DNA of 64,000 nt from Spirometra erinaceieuropaei. Its lineage: Eukaryota > Platyhelminthes > Cestoda > Diphyllobothriidea > Diphyllobothriidae. Below are positions 57,160 through 64,000 of the stretch, piece by piece (position 1 is the first letter of the stretch; every line of letters starts with the position of its first letter). The notes under the pieces were generated by a model. The model ran no database searches. It saw only the letters and a list, made by a program, of their open reading frames with translations, and had not been told where the DNA came from. The position numbers and the translations under genes are program-made. The stretch is from positions 580,790 through 644,789 of the forward strand of contig CACRXP010000227.1 of assembly GCA_902702965.1 (NCBI GenBank), given 5' to 3'.

Positions 57160-57475
57160 TAAAATATCCCATGTACCAGTTATAATGCCGTCTGTTTTGG
57201 TCAAACTGGGAAATCCGTCTCAACCCGTATGTATGAACATCGATTAGCGGTGAGATGACGAGATCATCTATCCCAGGTGGTCACGCGTACACTGGACACT
57301 GGACGTAACTTTGCATAGGGAAACACTCGCATTGCTGACACCTGCCCAGCAAGGGAACTCCTGGAAGCAATGCGCTCAGATGAGGCATGCATGAATCGGC
57401 ACATCGACCTCAATGCCGCATAAGAACTTCTCAAAGAAAAATGGAAGTGGGCGCAGCCAATTCCGAGGGGATGAC
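57160..57475 (+). pseudogene. Penelope-like element GIY-YIG domain (family E), frameshifted
   Basis: In one frame: PCTSYNAVCFGQTGKSVSTR then MYEHRLAVR and a TGA stop, matching the GIY-YIG N-terminal half (Tyr of YIG changed to Cys-Phe-Gly). After frame changes, similarity resumes with RELLEAMRSDEACMNRHIDL-like residues and a WAQPIPRG end at about 57472. The normally conserved Arg of the STR motif and the His of EH are kept, but at least two frameshifts make it non-functional. Confidence 0.7.
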
Positions 57476-57700
57476 GAAATGTAATTGCCGCTCACTGACA
57501 CAGGCATCAGCCAACTGCAGGATCACCTGGTCGACACGGGCAAATAGTCAGTTATTTTTGTACAAGGCTCATAAGTCAGACGACGGGTTGGGGAATCAGT
57601 CTCAAAGGCTCACAAAATAAAAGTCGTTTTGTCCCAAAGAATTTAATCTATTTCGAATTACATTCCTTGTGATGTCCGCTTTTTAGTGCATATGCATGTA
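57366..57700 (+). repeat. Direct repeat, copy 1 (PLE-E tail and 3' region)
   Basis: From GAAGCAATGCGCTCAGATGAGG through AGCCAATTCCGAGGGGATGA, ACACGGGCAAATAGTCAGTT to GATGTCCGCTTTTTAG. It recurs at 57836-58170 with about 15-20% mismatch. Confidence 0.7.
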
Positions 57701-57835
57701 TGTATACACAGTAGGGGGATGCTCATCCTAGGGTGGCGAAACATTGGGGCTGGGCGTGGTCGGCTGGCGGCAGCTAATAAGCCAGAAATAGCCATCTTAC
57801 TCTTCCGCGTCTTTGTAGATCATGTCACTCCACAG

Positions 57836-58170
57836 GCAATGCACTCAGATGAGGCATGCATCAATCGGCATATCGATTTAGATGCCACATACAAATTTCT
57901 CAAGGACAAATGGAAGCGAGCGCAGCCAATGCCGAGGGGATGACGAAATCATTGACGCGCATTGGCGCAGGCTTCGGCCAACCATAGAATCACTTGTTTT
58001 ACACGGTTAAATAGGTAACTGTTTTTGTACATTGCCCAAAAGTCTGACAACGAGCTGGGGAACCAGACTCGAAAATTTACTCATTAAAGTTTATTCCCTT
58101 CCCAAAGAATCTTACTTATTTTCAATTAAATTTCTTGGGATGCCCGTTTTCCAGCACATAATAATTCATA
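57836..58170 (+). repeat. Direct repeat, copy 2 (PLE-E tail and 3' region)
   Basis: Second copy of 57366-57700. It starts abruptly at CAATGCACTCAGATGAGGCA, preceded by a ~45-bp core repeat (57750-57815). Truncated insertion of the same element family. Confidence 0.7.
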
Positions 58171-58248
58171 TATGAATTTGAAAATGGACATCCCATGAAG
58201 TATCATTCGAAAGAAATAAGTCTTTGCTAAAGATAATAAATTCACTTG

Positions 58249-59100
58249 TCAAATTTTCGACTTTGGTTTCCAAGTCGTCCTCAGACGTGAAACAAGTGCA
58301 CGAAACAGTAAAAATTTAAGCATGCCTAAAAATCGATATTGCTCTGTCACTCCCGCCAGCCAGCATTTACTGTGGGCTGGCATCACGCTCTGTTTGGCTA
58401 ACGCTTTTTTCACTTTTCCTTGAGATTGCTGCACACAACGCCTAATTCTATATATCGAATTATAAATGGATTGCCTTTTAAAAAGTCTCGGTTTTCCCGA
58501 GATGTGCAGACACCTGAGATGTGGGCCTTGTTCCATTGAAATTCGTATCCAGTTTTCGGCGTATGCATGGCATCCTGGAACAAGTGGTTTCACCTTTTTA
58601 ATGCGAACTAAGGTTCGTATATGCGTGTAAACGTCGATTTTCCGGTTTGACCACAGTAAACCGAATTACAAGTGTTGCATGGCATCTTATGTATGACTTA
58701 TCAAAATAGCCAACCCTGTCCTTAGGATGTACAAACTGGTTACGAAACGTAGCTGTCGGTTTGGGTGCCGCGGTGATTCCTAGGTGACTTTCAACTAGTT
58801 CGGACACATTCTTACTGTACAGAAGTGCTCGCCGGTTTTCTGGTTTGGGCGCCTTACCGGAACAATCTAGTTCCTCGTCTTTTTGTTTTAACTCCTGTTG
58901 TTTCATGCATCGACGTTAAAATCTCTAGGATACCCATTCTGAGAAAACAGTTGGAACAAATAATTTGGTTCTGTCTGGTAGGTTTTGTTGTCAGGGCAGT
59001 TTTTGCTCCCCGAAGAAATACGAGCACGGACTGAGTAGCAGAGGTCACGAATAAGCAAGCATCTGCCAGACCGAACTCGGCCAAGCCAGGTCGTGCGCAT
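58249..59100 (-). pseudogene. Penelope-like element fragment, RT end to GIY-YIG and 3' end, frameshifted
   Basis: Reading the minus strand: FSQNGYPRDFNVDA (near 58903-58945), then in a second frame ALLYSKNVSELVESHLGI, AAPKPTATFRNQFVHPKDRV. Next, in a third frame, come KMPCNTCNSVYCGQTGKSTF and TRIYEP, the GIY-YIG core (VYCG). The C-terminal tail towards 58249 has several stops. Near the end, CTGAGGACGACTT ... AAAGTCGAAA (58256-58284) forms a stem like the hammerhead-like motif of family A. All domains are partial and out of frame with each other. Confidence 0.75.
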
Positions 59101-59500
59101 GTGTTCTCTTTTGTTTTTATTCAGGGTTATGATTGATTAAATGAAGGCAGCTTAAGCCCGAGACAGTGTAACCCTTCCTTAAATACCGAGGCTAATAGAG
59201 GATATTGCGCATAACATCCCCCAAAGAATACGAACATCAGGGGAAGGTGAGTTTATTATATTTACACATATATGCGCATAACGTTCGTCATTTTCCGAAG
59301 AAGACGAAGAAGTATAAGAGACGACAAGTTCATGGAAGAAATCGTATTGTTACTGACGTTTCGGTATATTCCTCGTTTCCATCTTCATTGTAGTGTGGTT
59401 GCTGCCCCTGCTTGTCTTGATTAGTTGTTTATTGTCCCAAAGTTCCGAATTCTCCCGCGAGATCATCGTCAGGGGATGAGTAAAGGCAAGGCCTTCTGCT
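59101..59500. other. No gene; PLE-like 3' end motif at 59352-59386
   Basis: On the minus strand GAAGATGGAAACGAGGAATA then TACCGAAACGTCAG matches the GAAACGTC end of the hammerhead-like segment. The CUGA box is changed to TGAAGA. The rest is unassigned. Confidence 0.45.
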
Positions 59501-59502
59501 GG

Positions 59503-59827
59503 GAAAGAAGTTCGTTCGAAGGCTGGCATCCCGAAGTAACTGAATTATCTTGGGACAGTAAATTATCTTGCACGGTGATTAATATTATAACTCTACTTTA
59601 GTAATCTTTTCGAGTCAAAAGCTCATTTCAGAATTTCGATTGACATTTTATGAGTTAGCACATATACTTTATGTCTGTCGTAGTCAGTGAGCTGGCTGCT
59701 GACAACTCGGCCGGCCTGGGCAGTTTTTGAGATGTTACTTGGCGTCCTGGAATATATCACAGCAGTCCATCTAACTATCCTCTCACACAAACGGTTATAT
59801 GCTGTGGCAGGTTAATCTTTTTTACTA
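59503..59827. repeat. Direct repeat, copy 1 (half fold-back element plus flank)
   Basis: AAGTTCGTTCGAAGGCTGGC, AATCTTTTCGAGTCAAAAGC and TTATGAGTTAGCACATATAC match a family F end. The match to the second copy continues through GTCAGTGAGCTGGCTG and GGCAGGTTAATC, so flank and element were duplicated together. Confidence 0.65.
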
Positions 59828-59997
59828 ACTGGTGTACAAAATTTGACAAAGGGCGTGATTTCCTACAAAATAGGTAGAAGAATGTGCATTTTATGCACGT
59901 TTTCCATGAGATATATTTAAATTTATAAGGGCATCGAAAATCAACAACAAAAATTCATACTACTTAAGTGGTCATTTTTACAGAGTATAGTTTTCGC

Positions 59998-60313
59998 AGG
60001 TGGCCGCTAAGAAGTTCGTTCGAAAGCTGACATCCCAAAGTAACTGAATTATCTTGGGATAATGCTGTACGGTGATTAATATTACAACCCTACTTTGGTA
60101 ATCTTTTCGAGTCGAAAGCTCATTTCAGGATTTCAATTAACATTTCATCTACTTTATGCCTATCTTAGTCAGTGAGCTGACTGTTGACAACTTGGGCGGC
60201 ATTAGCCGTGTTTGAGATGTTACTCTGCGTCCTAGACTATATCACAGCAGTTCGTCCAACTATCGTATCACACATACGGTTGTATGCTGTGGCAGGTTAT
60301 ACCTTTTTGCTAA
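59998..60313. repeat. Direct repeat, copy 2 (half fold-back element plus flank)
   Basis: AAGAAGTTCGTTCGAAAGCT through GTCAGTGAGCTGACTGTTGA to GTGGCAGGTTATACC. Same order as 59503-59827. The upstream part 59860-59997 adds more family F sequence (CATGAGATATATTTAAATTT). Confidence 0.65.
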
Positions 60314-62175
60314 CTGGTGGTAACCGGTGTTAGGGTGTGCAGTACTTATTTGGCCAGGAGGAAAAGTCCTGTTTGCTGGTCCTAACTATTTCCCTAATCT
60401 TTCAGTTGTGTGTGCGAGTCACCGGCATGAATATGCGGTAGTCTGGCCACCGACAGCTTGTGGCAGTCTCAGACAGAATTATCCGTGAGGGACGTCACAG
60501 CTGTTGCTCTGGACCCCCATTGAAAGTGTCTGCCTTCTGCAGCCGTTTACAGGTGTCCGCACTACAGCCATCATTAACATCTCGCTGGCGTGCTCGCATA
60601 AGCCTGCGCTGTCGAATGCCTACTGAGACATGCGAACCGTCTGTCTGTCTGGGAAAAACACAGGCTTTCTCGCCTCAGCCTCTCCAATTTCGGCCGTGAT
60701 AAGCCGAGTAACTTCACCGCAGTGCGCAGGATCTGATCCCGTTCTGGAGACCTTAGCTTGCATGACCGAAGACATAACTAACCACTGACTCTATAATCTA
60801 AAATTCATTTTAAATGGAGGTAGCTGGAAGACATTAACCAACTTAGGTATCCGACCGCAACTCATTTGTGAATCAGTTGATGCTCAAACAACATAACATT
60901 GTCCGTTGACCACAGACAATTCTCTTATGTAAAGCGAGGACCCTATGCTGTACTTTTCCCAGTCAGCAGAACATTTCTGATAGCCTTAGGAACTTGACGA
61001 TAGTTTGGTACTGAGCATTTGGGTTTTTTTCACATCTTTCTAATAATTTTTTTCTCCAAAAACCTTGGGTAGTTTTGAACATTCACGTGGTAAAGCCTGC
61101 TTGTTGGCGTAATTGGCACTCTAGCATCCATGCACTGCCCATGGCGTAGAGAATCGTGAGACAAGCTCTCGTGATAGTGTAGGGGGAGGGAACGGGGATT
61201 AAATATATGCGCGGGGTAAGAAAAAACTGTTGCTTAACAAAGTCGCCAGCGTTTTAGCTCTTCTTCTTTACTAGCAGACGTATGCATGCCATTTATCCAT
61301 ATTTCCAGCATTTTTTGCCACCTGACTGCTCTCCGTACCGAACTTCTTTTTAAAATTAAGTTCTCATCTTGCTAAAAACCTACATATGGAGGTAAAGAAC
61401 AATAAACCAATGTGGACATTTTGACAGCGGCACAGGTCGGTTGGGGCTTACCGAAACCTCTACTGAACAAGATCTACTTTTAAAAATATTGTAGGCAGTT
61501 ATCTTTAGTTTCTCCGTATCCCGCGCATAAGCTTAACCCTTGCACGGTTTACCGCAAAAGAATTTATTTTTGAGACCTAAGTAGGTTTCCAGTAGTCAGA
61601 ATTCCGAAACTTTTCCTCCGTCTCTAAAGGTTTATGTTAGTTTGTCGTAAGTAACGCGAAAAACCTCTTGGCCATCATTTCTGAAGGCAAAAATTCGAGA
61701 ATTCAAATGAGACTAGATTTTGCGGAGTCTTTTTTCTCTTTAAAGTTCATTTAAAGCTAATAATCAGCTGGTAAAAGATTGCGAGTGTAGGTCGCTTGAA
61801 GTGAAAGGCACTTTCCAGCTCGTTTGAGTTTTCAGTTGAAAGACACGCGACAGTCCAGTCATTTCTCGGATTCGGATTTGCACAAAATATGCACTGGATA
61901 TAGATATGCAGGGGAACGTTAGACAGAAACCAGGTGCTTTTTCCAATAAAAGAGTTTTACGGGTGGGGACATATGTACGCTAGGGTGATGCAGTCACTTG
62001 GTCTGTGTTGATCCGTCCCATGACAGTGTACTTACGATCCTCACCAAAGGAGTCTGCGAACTCCTACTTCGGCCCAGCCTGCAACCCAGCACTCATCGAT
62101 GACCTCACTAGGCTGTCATCTGTACGGCGCCTGGTAATCGTAATTTCCTGCGAAGTTAGGTTCCATAAAGGTACT
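60314..62175. other. No gene recognised
   Basis: Frames of at most 79 codons (60460-60699) without known domains. AT-rich in 60780-61950. Confidence 0.5.
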
Positions 62176-62179
62176 CAGC

Positions 62180-62550
62180 TCGCGTGTCTCCACACTCGGT
62201 AATCCGCGGATGGCCAAGCACGTAGCGGCAGTGAGGAGGAAAGACGCTAGCTCTCAGGTGACGGAGCTCATTCGACGGGACCTGTCCGTATTTTCATGTT
62301 TCAAGAGCCCATAATCCTTACATGAGGTGACAGCCGCATGAGCCGCCAGCCGCTGGAGTTACGTTTCTCAGGCCCGCAATCGATCAACTGGCGTAATGAC
62401 CTCCGTTTACCTTATACTGTGCCTAGATTTTCCCTGGGGAAGACACGGGCGAGCAACAATCCCAGCGACAGCGAGCCAAATTGCCGAGTAATCGTCACGC
62501 CAAGAATCGACAACGGTGATGAAATCACAGCCATTGAGACAGACTGACCG
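62180..62550 (+). pseudogene. Penelope-like element GIY-YIG tail (family A), frameshifted
   Basis: RMAKHVAAVRRKDASS at about 62207-62255, then in another frame SRQPLELRFSGPQSINWRND (62341 on), LRLPYTVPRFSLGK and VIVTPRIDNGDEITAIETD, aligning with the domain end at 49050-49330. The segment between has frame changes and a stop. It is diverged further than the arm copies. Confidence 0.7.
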
Positions 62551-63115
62551 TCGTTGTCGACGACGTCTACCGTTTGCTCCACTGAAAGGTGAAGCAGGCA
62601 CGGTGACTTGCGCGCGAATTAGTTTATAGTGAATGTATACTTGCGCGGTGTTGATTTTCTGCACCTCTTCCCATAGAGGGACAAGCAGTACATTGCCTAC
62701 TAGAATTTCTGAATCATTCTACATGAAGGAAGAGAGACTGGATTTAGTGAAGGGATTACCGGGTCAGTAGAAGAAAATAAGATCACCGGAAAAAAATTTT
62801 GTTGGCATTAGGTTTCGGATTCTTACTCGAAACCATCATCAGAGTCATTCTGAGATGAGGATAGTGGAGGCGCAAGGAGTGCAGTATTTATAGTGCGTGC
62901 CAGCTGTGGAGGAGAGAGTGCGGTAGATGCCGCGCAAGTCCACATTCACTATAAACTAATTCATGCCAAAGTCACCGTGTTTGATTCACATTTCAGTGGA
63001 GCAAACGGTGGACATCATCGGCAGCGATGATCTAACTGTCTCAGTGGCCCTGATTTCATCACCGTTGTCTATTCTTGGCGTGACGATTACACGGCAATTT
63101 GATTCGCTGTCACCA
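62460..63115. repeat. Inverted repeat of ~230 bp with ~200-bp spacer
   Basis: 62460-62690 and 62890-63115 are reverse complements with indels (GCCAAGAATCGACAACGG against CCGTTGTCTATTCTTGGC; CACGGTGACTTG against AAAGTCACCGTG). Each half includes part of family C (62545-62680 minus, 62895-63045 plus). The left half also includes the end of the PLE tail. Confidence 0.75.
62811..62892 (-). repeat. PLE family A 3' end fragment with degenerate hammerhead-like motif
   Basis: On the minus strand ACTATAAATACTGCAC (about 62881-62896), then CTCTGATGATGGTTTCGAGT and GAATCCGAAACCT (62811-62843). The GTC cleavage triplet is lost. It lies in the spacer of the inverted repeat 62460-63115. Confidence 0.55.
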
Positions 63116-64000
63116 TGACTACTGGTGGGAAAATCGGCGCAGAATACTGTAAGGGGAGGTCACTGAGCTGTCACCAACGTGACTGTAGCTTGAAGACGCA
63201 AAATGACATTCCCCATTTTTCATCTCAAGCTACCTGTTCGAGTGATCCTGCTTATTCTGGTACCCGAAAAGTTATTCTTCCCTTTTGGACACTGCATTAG
63301 TCAGTTGATAAGAAAAGAGGGCTGCGAACGGTCTTGATACAAGCTGGACACTGAGGCCTCCAGTGAGGCTCAAATCACCGAACAGAGACAGCTGGAGAAA
63401 TTGGGCCTCAGTTATACCTTCATCTGGAGCAGACCTCCAGCAGCAGTGTCGCGAGACCTTCGAAATCCAGTACAACATTGTGGGACGACTGTTTTGCCTT
63501 CCATAAGGGAATCGACGGTTGCATCGTGACCCCAAGGCTCCCAGGCAGCGGGGAGAGATTTACTACAATTCTCAGCACCTAAGTACCAGTCCATCAGTGA
63601 TAGAACGTGACATTTTGGAAGACAATTACTGCTAGGATCTGCACGCATTGCACGCGTCTGTTTCGAGGGCGGATCAACCCAACGTCCTCGAAGAGATCAA
63701 TGCTCCCGTAGGGAAAGGTCAGACTACGAGCGAGGGGAGTGTTAAAACGCTACTGACTCGAGGCATGCAGTAACAACGGCCTCCTTCTTTTGCTGGCGAG
63801 CACGAAGCACGACCTTTCTGCAACCAACACCATCTTCCGCCTTCGAGGTTGTGAGAAGGTAACAGGGATGCACCCCTGATCGTGTTGTCAATAACTGTTG
63901 AACTATGTTCTCGTCAGGAGGTGAATCCATCGTGTTGTTCAGGCTTCGCTGGCTTATCCTCCTGGTCGTCCTACACAGTCATTTGGAGCCGCAAGTCGAA
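63116..64000. other. No gene recognised
   Basis: Overlapping minus-strand frames of 62-87 codons (63272-63930) resemble no family I can name. They could be decayed retroelement sequence, but no motif supports that. Confidence 0.4.

Overview
The window is repeat-rich, intron-bearing-style eukaryotic DNA, most likely from a flatworm with a large genome; a diphyllobothriid-type tapeworm is the best guess. This rests on the many decayed Penelope-like (PLE) retroelement pieces with GIY-YIG endonuclease tails, an AHNAK-like giant-exon gene, TTAGGG-type telomere-like tracts, and an almost complete absence of intact genes. It is not bacterial: nearly all open frames are short and fall in repeats or simple-sequence tracts.

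The dominant structure is a huge inverted duplication. Bases 1-21653 (left arm) reappear as reverse complement at 25381-49835 (right arm), in the same order throughout. Base 1 pairs with about 49835 and base 21653 with 25381. By eye, identity is about 90-97% in most places, with one 401-bp block at 100% (12672-13072 / 37702-38102) and near-identity at the inner edge. The window starts inside the left arm, so the outer edge of the duplication is not seen. The two arms carry different assembly gaps (14225-14265 and 29748-29935), and each arm supplies sequence for the gap in the other. The right arm begins exactly after a single N at 25380, so a scaffold join of two haplotypes or copies in opposite orientation is at least as likely as a real palindrome.

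The 3.7-kb loop between the arms holds the only convincing protein-coding gene. It is an AHNAK/periaxin-repeat protein on the + strand (ATG at 22249), cut off by the N at 25380 inside its fourth 67-72-codon repeat. A GC-rich upstream region has CCAAT and GC-box motifs.

The arms consist of PLE fragments (RT C-terminal part, linker, GIY-YIG, and a 3' terminal region with a conserved TATAAATA and a hammerhead-ribozyme-like motif). They also hold two families of fold-back elements with long inverted repeats, a small TIR element that carries telomere-like repeats, a ~180-400 bp dispersed repeat (called family C here), a ~45-bp dispersed core, and trinucleotide microsatellites.

The right flank (49836-64000) has no partner inside the window. 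It holds further PLE fragments (50450-50830, 57160-57475, 58249-59100, 62180-62550), a head-to-head SINE-like pair (54131-54366), an expanded copy of the telomere-repeat-bearing TIR element (55028-55636), and several direct and inverted repeats. Long stretches show nothing I can identify. No tRNA, rRNA, CRISPR or bacterial-type operon was recognised.
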